The notes under the pieces: generated by a model
Told to the model about the DNA's origin: nothing
Databases searched by the model: none
The model's input: only the letters and a program-made list of their open reading frames with translations
NCBI RefSeq assembly: GCF_963576615.1
Contig: NC_088708.1
Span: forward strand, 67,848,672-67,912,671
Length of the DNA: 64,000 bases
Origin: Watersipora subatra
Taxonomy: Eukaryota > Bryozoa > Gymnolaemata > Cheilostomatida > Watersiporidae
Direction: 5' to 3'
Made by a program: the position numbers and the translations under genes
Part shown: piece by piece, positions 11,600-23,419 of the stretch
How positions within the stretch are numbered: the first letter of the stretch is position 1
How the letters are laid out: every line of letters begins with the position of its first letter

Positions 11600-13440
11600 T
11601 ACTGACATTTTTAGTCATCCATAACTATCATCAGTGATGTAGATAAATGTTTCCCAATTATCACTGCCGTCTTCCAGGTATCATGTTTGTCTGTCCTTAT
11701 CACCTGTATGAAAAGGCAGTCAGCTTTTAACTCATCACAGTAAACTCTGTGAACACAGCTGTCGGTGCTGCAGTGCAAACTTGTCGTCATAATTTTCCAT
11801 GCACCACATTGATAATAGCTTAAGAATTTTAGATCTGTATTGCCTACCAAACAATATAATTTCAAAACTGTGTTCACAGCTAGAAACAACCTTTTCTTTC
11901 TTTTTCTAACAAAACGCATAAGCACCTTGTTTGACCTCGTCAACCTTCAAGAAAAAAGACCTATGTTTGACCATAGCTCTCAGTCATACCAGCATGAAAT
12001 AGAAATTGTTTCCTTGAAATCTCAATAGTCCAGAAAGTTTGCCTTTAAAAATAACTAAAAAGCTTGTTGTGTGCAACCATTTTTTGGTTTGCATTATGTG
12101 TTGCAAAGATGAACTTGAGAGCTTGTGTGGAATACTAGCTATGTTTCTAGTAGTACTCTCTGATTTATATAATTTACTAAATCTACTCTCAAAAGTCTAC
12201 CCTAAAAGCCACTAAGCCTATCACTTTATGCCTAAGACCATGTTGTACGTTGTGTGGCCAAAGGGATCTCCCGATGTTTGCTACATGCTTGAAAGGTGCC
12301 TTTAGATCAGTCTGAAGATCTGCTTAGTATACAGACTGGCTAAGGTAAACTCTTGTGGGTAATCTGCAGGAGTTCATTAGTCACAGTATAATTCTGCTCA
12401 TCTGACATCAACAAGTGTGATGCATAAAAGGTGGCATGTTCATTCTGAACTAATACAACTCCTGAGCCCCACCTAAAAACAACTGTATGGCAATAGACTT
12501 GTTTGAGTCGCAGTAAGCTAAAAGTAGCCGTCTCATTACTACATTCTTGACCTCAAAGACACCAATCTACATTTGTTTCTATACAAAGTACTAATTCTCC
12601 ATCAGCACTTTCAATAGTTGAATTAAGTAGAGAGATTAATAATATTAATCAATGTTGAATGCCTTTTTCTATCTTTTGGACACACTATCTCAGTGTTCAC
12701 CTTGATCTTACCATGATCAGCTCTAAAAGTTTTGTTTCACACCATATGACCAAGGTATAGACTGAGCGAATTAGACACAAGATTAGTTGAATTTACACTT
12801 ATTCTTAGTTACTTGGTCTAGCAGTGGCTTTAGATTGTTGTCACACTCATGTCGGTCCTGGCCAGTTATTATCGAATTCTCAAAATCCATAAACAGGAGT
12901 AGTAAATCAGTAGAAAACTTGCCATCTCATTTCTCAAAAGCTTTCGTTGAAGATTTAAATCCAAAAAAGTGATAGTGGCCACCATACCTATTAACTATAC
13001 ACCATCAACTATACACCATCAACTATATACCTATTAAGTATAGTTAATAGGTCTATGGTGGCCCCACACAACATTGGAGCTAGTAAATGCGCTTACTAGG
13101 ACTTGGTACATGGTCAGAATAGAGAACTAGATAGATTGTTCTTTCTCACAAGTGCTTTAGTGACATAATTAGGATCTAATAAGAATTGAGAGACTCTTTC
13201 ATTTTGAATTTGAGACTCCCAATTCTTTATATCCTAAGTATTTCAACGAAGCAGTAATTATTGAAGAGATTGCACTCAAATTTGAGGGAATAATCTATTT
13301 TTCCATTCTGACCATGTGCCAAGCATGAGCGAGCCCACTTATTACTTTTAATGCTGTGTGTGGCCACTATCATTTTTTGAAAATTTATGATAAAAAAATC
13401 TTGAAGAAAGCCACTCTCTTCTTTAACCATAAGCTAAGTT
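11600..13440 (-). pseudogene. Possible decayed Ty3/gypsy-like pol fragment
   Basis: Read on the minus strand, 12300-12600 contains a stretch resembling a retroviral-type RNase H: GVVLVQNEHATFYASHLLMS followed by DEQNYTVTNELLQI. The family pattern is a GAVLxQ strand, a YAS-x-L segment and an EQNY-to-ELLAI helix. Many stops and frame changes surround it and I cannot trace LTRs. A 110-codon minus-strand frame at 11611-11943 may be another piece of the same relic, but I recognise nothing in it. The similarity is judged by eye and is weak. Confidence 0.35.
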
Positions 13441-13691
13441 ATTATTGATTATAAATTGTGTTTTTAGCTATCTCAAAGCTTCAATAGTTAATAGATTTAA
13501 TAGATTTAATGTCATAAATCTTTATACTCCAGAGTGTCTTGACTAGCCAGCTAATCATTGGATGAAGTCAGAAGAGCCAGGCCAGTCACAGAGGTGAAAT
13601 TAGTGAATATAAAATTAAACTAGCTTAATAAATCATATAGCGTTATGATATCAAATATAACAAAAATCTTTTACCTACATAGGGTGTTGGC

Positions 13692-16600
13692 ATGTCGAAG
13701 TTAAATATGGACCATGGGTTTATTCGTTATATCACCAAGAACCAATGGGATAGGTGAGTAACATATCCGTGGTTATTCATTTCAAGTTGTTATGTTGGAA
13801 TTATTGTTTATACAGATAGTAAAAATATATGTTTTCATCGGAAGCACCTCTATGCTGGAAGTAATTTTACCTAACGAGTCTAATTTAGTATAAAAAGTAC
13901 CTTTTAGACTTTGTTGATAACAGTTTATTTTTACAATTTATTTTTCACAGTAGTTGGAGCTCAGAAATGTGAATGAACAGACAAAACTGGCTAAAAACCA
14001 GCTTTATCGCAAATAAGTTACACAAATTTATGGTATTATGAATATTTCTGTATAAAACAAACTATACAGTTAGTTTTTCATAATTTTGTAAACTATGCTC
14101 GGCATGTGTTTTACAGGGATAAATATGAACAAGAGTGTCGTCAGAAACAACATAAACTATCAACTGGCAACAAACCCAGACGTCCTCCTCAGGCAATTTA
14201 TACTCCACCTTCTCGGTCACCAGCTCTCTCTTCACCTTCATCTGAAGGCTCAGAGAGGACGCAGGAAAACAAGCGTAAGTATTTTTAGTTTATTTGGTTT
14301 GATTGAAGCTGGTTTTCATCAGTTGGCATGCGCATTGGCATAACAATTTTAATAAATAGTGCCATCTCACTTACTCATTATGCTATACATGATACATTAC
14401 AACATAAAAATGAACATTCAATCTGGTTGTGGATTTTGTTAGACTAGTACCCTTGGCAGTCCCGTGCACTGTGAGAGGTCGTAATGAGTAATCACTATAT
14501 GCATAATTAATTAGTCAAGTGGCAAAGTGGCTGATTGGTTCAGTGGTTAGGATGCCAGATTGTCTAATGGAGGGTCTGAGTTCTATTCCTGAGTGAGGCA
14601 ATTTTTTTTTCTAAGCTTTTAGCATGGCTACAGATGAATTGATGAACATTGATCTTATTATAGTAAATATTTTCATTTCTCTCCTGAACTATACTTCATG
14701 CTTATTCATCTACAATCGTATCTTTTAGCCGTTGGTAAGCTGAAAACATCATCATTCAACTCAAGGGTCCACTCCATTACTGCATCATCCGTTAAGTTTT
14801 TGGAACTATTTGATCTATGATGAATGCATTATTATGTTAGCTACACTATACCTACCTATATATTGACCTATATATTGACCTATATGTTGACCAGCTGTTT
14901 ATTTTTTAGGCGAATAAAAACTAAACCGCTAAAAATATTTTACCAATTTTTAGTGTAAATTATCCCTCGAGTGACTCTCGGCTGCCTTAATGAAACTCCT
15001 GGAGCTATATAACATTTTTTTCAGTTGTAGTCAAGTATCATATATTTGCATTTGTCTATCCCTGGAAACGACCATAATTATTTATCACTTGTTTATTGTA
15101 CCTAGAAATACTTGCATTGTAATAATAGCAGTGATTGTGATACAAATGATAACTGTAAGAGTTCATTTTGACATCCTTTTATTATTTTTTAACAGCGTCG
15201 AACTACAGCTTTGTGGACTCGCACAAGTATATTCGTCTTCTCCTTTATCTATTATTTATTTATATACATAAATCTCAGTGTTTGTACATCGTCTGTGATT
15301 CTGTGATTCGGTCTGTTCAGTTATAACTATTAAAATCTTGGAATGAAAAGCTTTCTTCTTGCTGGATTGAACTCACGAAGATTGCGACCGCAAGTTTGTA
15401 AACCAATCATGTTATAATCACAAGTCTATGACGGTTCCTACGATTCCATCGCTTTTACCATATACCCTTTTTCTGATTGCTCACGCTAAATGATGTATTA
15501 ATTGATACATTATGCCTATGGGTTATAATGCCGCTGCTATAAAATATTTTTCGCCTAACTCTATGAAACACGATGCTTTTTCGTCCTCGCCATACTAGGG
15601 TGAATTTGTTTCCGCCATACGATATCGACAAAAAATGTATCTCGAATTTAAAATTCGGCGATTATTTTACTGATTACGACGAAACAACAAAAATGTCCGT
15701 ATGCTATTCACTGAAATACCTCCCACAACGCCGGAAATAGAGATATACGTTGCTCGCTATCTCAGTTCAGCATATTCGTTAGGGTAAAATGGATTCGCAA
15801 ACAAATAAGTGATGAAATTTTAGTTTGAAGTTTAGTAGTAAAATACATACTAAAACTGCCTTCAAGTATGTGTTGAGCAAGCTAAATTCATTTAAGTTAG
15901 ATTCAGCGTTTATGTTATACGTCTGTCTCGAAGGTAAGAACTCCCTATGGTACGTACTGCACGTAGTACATTGTAATGTTACATTTTCTTGCTGATCATA
16001 ACCTTTAAATACACAAAGGTTATTGTAGGTAACTATAGTCACTAGGGTTAACATATCGTTTTATTACTCAATATTAATGATGATCATGATTTTTACCAGG
16101 AGGTGTTTGCATTAGATAATTACTATAAATTTCTATACTACTCTATACATTATTTTCGCCCTATGATGCCAACAATGAAATGAATTAAAATCATATATAT
16201 ATATGATTTATAGATATATATGATATCGTATACCAAATAATTTTTCATTATAATCGTAGCAAAACAGACTTTATTTGGCCATTACTTGCTAATGATTTCA
16301 CATTTACATTTAAATACTTTTACAGTTTTATTTTTCCTCCCAATTTATTTCAACAAAACACTTTCATGATATGAAATTTAAAAGTTACAGTTGTTTGAAA
16401 AGTTTAAAAACCGTTACAGCTGTTTTCTTTTTTCTCTCAATTCATTTGAACTGCACAAAAAAAACTTTTCTCATGATATGAAGTTTAAAAGTTAGAATGG
16501 TAAATTTTGTATATGTTAAATAAAAATAAATTTTCTGTTCAAAGCCTTTTTTATTACCCCAGAAAATCCGGGCATTCAGCTAGTTAGTATATGTATCTAT

Positions 16601-19600
16601 CTCAGTCTTTGTTTGTCATCTGTCATTCGTGTGTCCAGCTATGGCGATAAAGTTTTAGGAGGAATGGGAAAAAAACTGCTTCGCTCTGGAATTGAATTTG
16701 AAACCCCGGTTCAGCGGACACATTCTGCGGTTCTTCTAACCACTACACCACCCAGCCTTACATTACACCCAGTCTGCTAGCTGGGTGTAATCTGGACATT
16801 ATTGTGCACATACTTATTACACCTGCCAATCTTTAACGGCGACTGATTAAAAGAATACCCACGCTTCAGTAGCTCGATTGAACTAATTTAAAAGAAGATT
16901 TTACTAAAAAAGAATATGTGCCCAGACTTCCCGAACATGCTATAAATATATGTACAGTAGGTGCTCCTACAACATAAATAATTCGTTCCAGGAATGTTTA
17001 CATTATAGGGATTTTACGTTATAAGAACAGTAAAATACATGTTAATTACCTAATCCATTTCAAGATCTTTTTAAACTCGCCCCTTTGGCCATGCATAAGA
17101 AAAAACTTGACCTAACACTTCTAATTTACAGCCCACAAATTAGAAGAGTTATGTCAAGTTTTTTCGTAACTGCAGTATTATTGATTTGCATCGACAACTT
17201 CTCTCCTTTTTCTGATTACAAGTTTTATGGACTATGATTGCGGAATCTTTTACAATAAGTTGATTGGAGCGCATATTTTCGACATTCATTTACAACGATT
17301 TGCTTTTTTGTTTAAACGGCAGAGTCTGTTCTGCAAAGTAAACCTAAGAAGAAATATTTCATACGTCTCCAATAAAGCAAAACAACAAAATATTTTTACT
17401 ATGAAAAAGCAGTACTACTTTTTCGTTGTCTGTCTGTACACAGGGGTCAAGGTTAGGATAAAAGAACTTTCGACGATACTCCAACTCGTTACATTTAGAT
17501 TGGTAGACCGATGCTGGAACACCTGCACCAATCGATCGCCTTTGTATTTATGAACATTTGCGCAGCAACTGTTCTCCGTTTTGTCAACACATCTGACGGT
17601 CTATCACAACGAACTAGAATGTCACGAAAGTTGTATATACAGTCAAACATGGATAACTCGCCCACGGATAGCTCGAACACATGGTTAACTCAAATGGTTT
17701 CTTTGGTCCATTCCCACGTAATGATAAATTGCTATAGATAACTCGAACTCAACACTGTTAATTCGAACTGTTTTTTGCCCAACGGCTACCAAAGTCCGAA
17801 ACGGTTGTTATCGCTTTAGAAAATCACTTTATTCCAAGCCATAGAGGTAAACCTCAACTTTTCGTAATTCATAAGCGTCGTTATTACCACCATCGGCAAA
17901 ATATTTTTGTCAACGACTTTTCTTAAGGTTTAGGGAAATTTGATTTATACCAAACATCCGCTTAGCGATCGCCCTTCGGAAGCAAGGTAAAGTGAGGTAA
18001 TCTTTGCATAAACTTCAAGAAAAATCGGCAAAATTGATCGTGGGTAAAACGCTCAAAAGAAAAAGATGTATTTTCTTCTGAGTATTTCAACAACGATCAA
18101 GTTTTGCGAATGTCAATCTAAAAAACGTCCTGGCAATAACTTCACCTCAAACAACAAACCAATCTCAAGTGATAGAAAAATCTCTATACTTTTTGATAAA
18201 AACGTTTTAAACTTTACATTAGAAGCATTTAATTTGAAACAAGCCATTTGTGCTTTTGATTTATATTATAGTTTGTATATGTACATGTATCTACTAATAA
18301 ATAAGTAAATACATGGACTAATGACAGTGCTCTGATAACTTGAACGCTCTGATAATTCAAACACTTTCTCTCGGTCCCATGAAGTTCGAGTTATCCATGT
18401 TTGACTGTATGTAACAGATGTAGTAGTAATATACATCAATCTCACGCGCGTCATTTTTCTCTCGCAAGTGCGGTGAGATTGAGTAACATTCAAATAACGT
18501 AACTTTATGTTATGTGGAATTTACATTATAGGAGGTATACGTTATAGGAGCATTTACTGTATATGTAGCATAATCTCAACCTCTTAGCATACACAGAAAT
18601 AAACAAACACCATTTAAAAGTAAGAACGGTGAATGTCATATATATATGTTGATTTAAAATAAATTTTCTGTGCAAAAAATTTTTTTATTATCCGTGCAAC
18701 TCTAGGCATTTGCTTAGTAGGGTATATATTATAAATGGCTAATTGCACTCTTTTGTTAAGCATTGAATTACGATTGTTGCTGAATTATCACCACAAGGTT
18801 GTGTGACACAATATACAGTAGGTATATAAAAATGTGTGTTGGAGTCGCCTCCTCATGAAACATACTGATGTTCATTTATTACTCCATTCTTATGAATCGT
18901 AATTATTTTGTTAACAGAACATAATATGAATATATATTGTATATACATGTATATACATATATACATACATATATATTCTGTTAAAACAATTAGGATTCAT
19001 AACAATGGATTAATAAATTATTCTACAGTATGTTTCGTGGTGAGGCGACTCCAACACCTATTTCTTCAAGTTTTATCTGGTATATATGTAGCTGTAAAAA
19101 GTATTTCAGCAAAATACCAGCTAACTCTTTACAGCATCAGCAGTAAAGTCTTGCATGCACTGTGTCTTTTCATCTCTATTGTTTGATACAGTTTATATAG
19201 AGAATAATATTAACTTCACTCTTGTTTTTCTGTCAGCTTAGTTTTGGATTCTTGAAGTTGAGATTGCACGGAGTCCGCTGTTTCACGTTGGAAGAATTCA
19301 AACAAAGCTTTGCTCATCAGTTTTATGGGTACAATGATAGGGAAATGAGAACTACAAAATGAGAAATAGCAACTTACAAAATGATGCATTTTATTCGGTG
19401 TTTGTCTATTTTATTATGTGTGTATTTGTCTATTTTGTTATGCGTGTTTTTGTGTATTGTTCTGCATAGAGGCTTCTCAGGTATTAATTTTGCTTATAGC
19501 TAATCTGGTCCAACATTCTAAAGTAAGGGTTTGTTTCACTGATGAACATGGACAGACTCACGACTTCATGGTTCATAAGGTTGGTAGGTTCCCTAATTCT

Positions 19601-21372
19601 CAATCATCTCTATGACAACCTTACCCAAATCTTTCATCAAAAGTTTTAATGACAGACTTTGACAAAACCTGGTTCAGTGCTATTCTATTGTAGCTTACAT
19701 GTCAGCACCTGTCTTAAAACTACAGTTTTTTGTCCATAGTGTCCATTTTTTTATCAATTTTCTCATCATGAATAATACATTCAATAGCATACCTGATATA
19801 ATCCCACGACCAAACGAGCGGAGCGAAGTTGGAGAGTTTTTATGATAAATGCATGTGCACACAACTTACAAAAATTATTCATCAACAATGAGACGAACCC
19901 TTGTTTTGAAATCTCATCAACAAATTTAACCATCGTTTTGTAGTCGTTAAAGTATAATAACGATACAAAACACACTTAAGCCTATTTAAATATGTTATCA
20001 AGTCTTTGTAAACCGTCGGCATTATCTTAAAACTTACCCATCTGATCGGATTATACACAAAGAGACAGATTAATTTGGATGAAAATCGCCACAAAACGCT
20101 TGAAAAGCTTGGTTTAATAAAAGTTAAGACCGGCCTACGATACGTCAATAAAGCCATGCGACAGATAGTAGAACTATTTAGCATTGCGCATTTCACGAGA
20201 AAACCGTGCTCAATTCACCAGTCTATGGCATTGTTTACTTGTAATCGAATTTATTCGAAGGTTTCTGTAATAAACGTAGACCGTTTGAGGCGTAGACCGA
20301 ATTACAGGTACGAAATTGTGGTACACAGTTTATCAGCCTATGTTTTTTTGTCCAATCACCGAAGGTTTCATTAATTAAAATGTTAGCCGAAATTCCTTAC
20401 AACTTATGTACAAGCTAGGGCGGAACTACACGCCCTTTTATGACATTTTTTGTTTTGCTGCAGTTTCAGACGCACGAATGCTCATACTTGCTTTCTGTTA
20501 AAGATCGCTATCAAAACCATTCTACATTCAACGCAACCAACTTTGAAACTGTGTATAGTACACAGTAGCTTGCCATTTTACTTCTAATTTTGCATTTCAG
20601 AGTTATAATAAACATATTTCCTTATTGTTGTTGAATTACATACATTACAGTAGATTAGGCCTACAGCTTTATAACACTTTTATAACAGCTTTTATTTTGC
20701 TGCAGTTTGCAGAAATCTTCCAGACGCGTGAACGCTCATACTTGCTTTCTGTTAAAGATCGCTATCAATACCATTCTACATTCAACACAACCAACTTTCA
20801 AACTGTGTATAGTACATAGTAGCTTGCCATTTTACTTCTACTTTTGCATTTCAGAATTATAACAAACATAAATTATTTCCTTATCGTTGTTGTTAAAATA
20901 CATACATTACAGTAGGTTAGGCCTACAGCTTAAATTAATATTTTTTTTATCGTTGTAAAACAGGTTTGAGATGGTAGTAGATTAGGTGTGATTTATTATT
21001 GTATTAAACCAAGCTTTTCAAGCTATTTCTAGAACATTTCTATTTCAAACAAGTCTCGTTTACACTATACTCTGTCAATTCCTGCTGAGAACTACTTTTT
21101 CAGCAATCAACAATACCCTTTCTTTTTTCCATTATCACTTTGGTCGTGGGCTGTATGACAGTGGAATTTCTAGTAGTAATAATAGTAATAATGATATTAA
21201 TAAGCATACTTGCAACTTTTGTATAAAATCATCATACTTTCAGAGTGACGACCCTGTGGAAGTCGCAAGACAGTTTTGTGCTCGGATGGGCTACATTGAT
21301 GTATACATCCAACCTCTGGCTCAGCGAATTGTAGAAGAATGTTCAGTCTACTTTTCCCCAGCTACTCAGTGA
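13692..21372 (+). CDS. UPF0561 family protein, C2orf68-like (4 exons, 152 aa)
   Basis: Exons are 13692-13753, 14117-14274, 19470-19579 and 21244-21372 (stop TGA); phases run 2, 1, 0 and match at every junction. The start reads MSKLNMDHGFIRYITKNQWD and continues into DKYEQECRQKQ, like the conserved N-terminus of the C2orf68/UPF0561 family (a MSHGF-type motif followed by a charged helix). A basic, Pro/Ser-rich low-complexity segment follows (about residues 35-73). The C-terminal half (VRVCFTDEHGQTHDFMVHK, then SDDPVEVARQFC and a final helix) matches the family's C-terminal domain with its DDP motif. The biochemical function of this family is unknown. Length is close to the human protein (about 166 aa). 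An AATAAA at 21782 is a likely poly(A) signal. Intron 2 (5.2 kb) is filled with transposons. Confidence 0.82.
14515..14670 (+). repeat. tRNA-derived SINE
   Basis: A-box-like TGGTTCAGTGGTTAGGATGC, B-box-like GAGTTCTATTCC, GAGGCAATTTTTTT linker and an ATCTTATTATAGTAAA tail, shared with the copies at 3430 and 33267. It lies in intron 2 of the UPF0561 gene. Confidence 0.65.
15290..16595 (-). repeat. Composite dispersed repeat, copy C
   Basis: On the minus strand the head is GAATGCCCGGATTTTCTGGG near 16590, followed by the TCATATCATGAGAAAAGT-type blocks that are duplicated here. The tRNA-like part (a GAACTCACGAAG..TTGTAAACC stretch) is at 15350-15420. Confidence 0.5.
16955..18559. mobile_element. 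mariner/pogo-like element hosting a nested MITE
   Basis: The left end CAGTAGGTGCTCCTACAAC is the imperfect inverse of the right end, which finishes GTTATAGGAGCATTTACTG. TA borders both sides (16953-16954, 18560-18561). An internal hairpin lies at about 17100-17165. A complete pogo-like MITE (17640-18407) sits inside it, so this element was present first. Confidence 0.6.
17640..18407. mobile_element. pogo/Tc1-like MITE, copy 2
   Basis: Same ends (CAGTCAAACATGG and inverse) and TA borders as copy 1. It is 768 bp, with the shared open stretch at 18066-18308, and lies in intron 2 of the UPF0561 gene. Confidence 0.85.
18836..19057. mobile_element. Foldback MITE
   Basis: GTGTTGGAGTCGCCTC at 18836 is the perfect inverse of GAGGCGACTCCAACAC ending at 19057; the pairing continues inward with mismatches to a central ATATACATGTATATACATAT stretch. 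No clear target duplication. It lies in intron 2 of the UPF0561 gene. Confidence 0.7.
20451..20935. repeat. Tandem duplication of about 240 bp
   Basis: A segment starting TTTTGCTGCAGTTT and containing CTCATACTTGCTTTCTGTTA and GTAGATTAGGCCTACAGCTT occurs twice in a row with a few percent divergence. It lies in intron 3 of the UPF0561 gene and has no coding signal. Confidence 0.75.
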
Positions 21373-21781
21373 TTAACAAGGGCATATGACTTTGTCGACG
21401 ATCAACTAAAAAGTATTTTTATTGTGTACGTGTGCTCTTCAACTTAGCAAAACAAGTCAATTTTACAAACCTGATGTTTTTAAGTTAAAGATGAGAAGTC
21501 ATCTGCCCTTGCTACCTGCTCAACAAATAATTACAACTGACAGCTATAGCATTCTGTTACAAGCATGTTTCAGAGGTGTGAAGCAATCATTAAGAATACT
21601 CAGCAAATATAATTTGGTGCTTCATATTTTACTAAAAGAATATGCTAAATAATCTCTTTAAAAGGCACCCAATCTCTGCCTTCATCCGTCTTGGTCTGTT
21701 ATATCAGTTCTTGTTTAGAAAGCTTTACCTATAAGGCCATATCATACATAGTTGCTAGTCAAATCTTATCAAGTTGTGTAT

Positions 21782-21787
21782 AATAAA
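21782..21787 (+). promoter_or_regulatory. Candidate poly(A) signal of the UPF0561 gene
   Basis: AATAAA lies about 410 bp after the stop codon in T-rich downstream sequence. It is the first canonical hexamer I found after the stop. Confidence 0.45.
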
Positions 21788-23419
21788 CATACATTTATTT
21801 TATCATTTATGTCTGTATTTTTCGTCTGTTTGTGGAATTTATTTTGAATTGTAATATAATGTTCAACTGCATGGAGTGCAATTATTTATTTAAATATAAA
21901 TAATGCTTCCGATACACTACACACTGTATAAATGCTTAAAAATCACTGCTAAGCATAACACCATGAAAAATATGAAAAAGCCTATTGGAAGAGAGGTACT
22001 AGACAAGAAGGTAATGTTTGTGCAGCCAGGGTCTTGTCATGTACCAAAAAACAGTTATGCAGGAAACCAACAGAAGAAACATGGCAAGGTTTTCTGCCCG
22101 CAACTCCGCTGGGATTTTTCCCCCAGCTACAGGGTAAAGAAATGCCTCTAGAGTCCAAGGTGGTTCACAACTGACACACTCATCCATTTTCTTTTTCTCA
22201 TACCTGCAAGACGAAACCAGATAACTGATGGCAATTACTGTCATACCAACAGATTTATCTTTTATGACAACTGTCATGGCAGTCAATCTTAGAGAAAGGA
22301 GACAATAATAGCGACTGCAGAAGAGATTTTAGTTGATGATAATATACGGTGAATGCGTTTGGGTTAATGACAACAAAAAGCTAGCCTGCAACGAATTCAA
22401 GCTAAATATGTAACCGTAATCAGGGAAATGGTAATTGTAGTGCTCTGCCTTTATTCATTTCTAACCATAACTTTTAGCATTTCTGTTTAAACATCGAAAG
22501 ACAAGATGACAAGTTCTATCAGCAATCATTAAAAATACCGGCTATGCCATGTCAAAGAGTGTCATTAAGTGACCGCCGTCATGTCTCAGCAAGCACCTGC
22601 TATGCAGTGCCATTAAAATACCTGAGATAGGTTTGTGCGAGACCACAGATCAAAGCAATACACCTGCAGATTTTGTCGACACTGTGAAGGTTGTGCCCAT
22701 GGAGTTTTTCATAATATTTTCACATTATTTACTGTGCATCTCCATGGATAAAAGCAATATGATAGTTTCGTTGTTAGCTCAGTTGATGTGGGGTGTGTGT
22801 GAGCAATTGGTTCTCTCATGCTCGAATTAGGGTTTCAAATATTATTTAAAACAATTTTTCCCGTTGTGAAATTACAGGTTTCACTATGCTAATTAAGCAA
22901 CAAAATTCAAAGAGTGATAGATTACATCAGACAGGAACTTTGGATGATGAAGAAATGGGGCTTCCAAAAGATGCGTCTGAAGGTCACACCTCGCCCTTCA
23001 TTTTCAGAATTTAATTAATATAATGAGGCAAATTTGTATTCCTAGCAAACTCATTCTTAGATGTGTAGAGCTTATTATATAAACTCCCCGTAGTACGAAA
23101 CCAAAATATACTTCATTCATCATTTACTAACCTCAGGACAACGACGATTGAATCTAGTGCCCACGCAAGCCAGTTGATTGGATAAAGGGCTTTAAATGAT
23201 TGCCGATGATTGGATTACCAGTGCTCTATTGGCACGCATCCAATATGTTCGTACAACCCTCTTTGTAACGGAAGGCACAACACATGGAGAGTATGTAAGG
23301 CAGCTGACTACACAGCTCTTCATATGGGTTCAAGGAAATCTTCTAGGCAATAACCCTACTATCTCTTAGACAGTACCATTACTATCACTGAGAATAAAAG
23401 GTTCGACAAGGTGCAAAAA
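21788..23419. other. Intergenic region between the UPF0561 and EGF-like genes
   Basis: Small open frames on both strands (for example 21903-22151) show no family motif or splice partner. The last few hundred bases before 23420 presumably hold the promoter of the EGF-like gene, but I see no clear TATA box. Confidence 0.45.

Larger units (their letters stand above)
16600..18725 (-). repeat. Composite dispersed repeat, copy D, split by nested transposons
   Basis: The minus-strand head (AAATGCCTAGAGTTGCACGG near 18705) and its first block lie right of 18560. The tRNA-like part, with a TTTGAAACCCCGGTTCAGCG stretch, lies at 16665-16760. The 1.6 kb between them is the 16955-18559 transposon with its own inner MITE. 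Confidence 0.5.

Noticed and set aside
20075-20374. 99-codon plus-strand ORF
   Set aside because: It has no splice partner, no recognised motif, and overlaps an equally long antisense frame; treated as chance.
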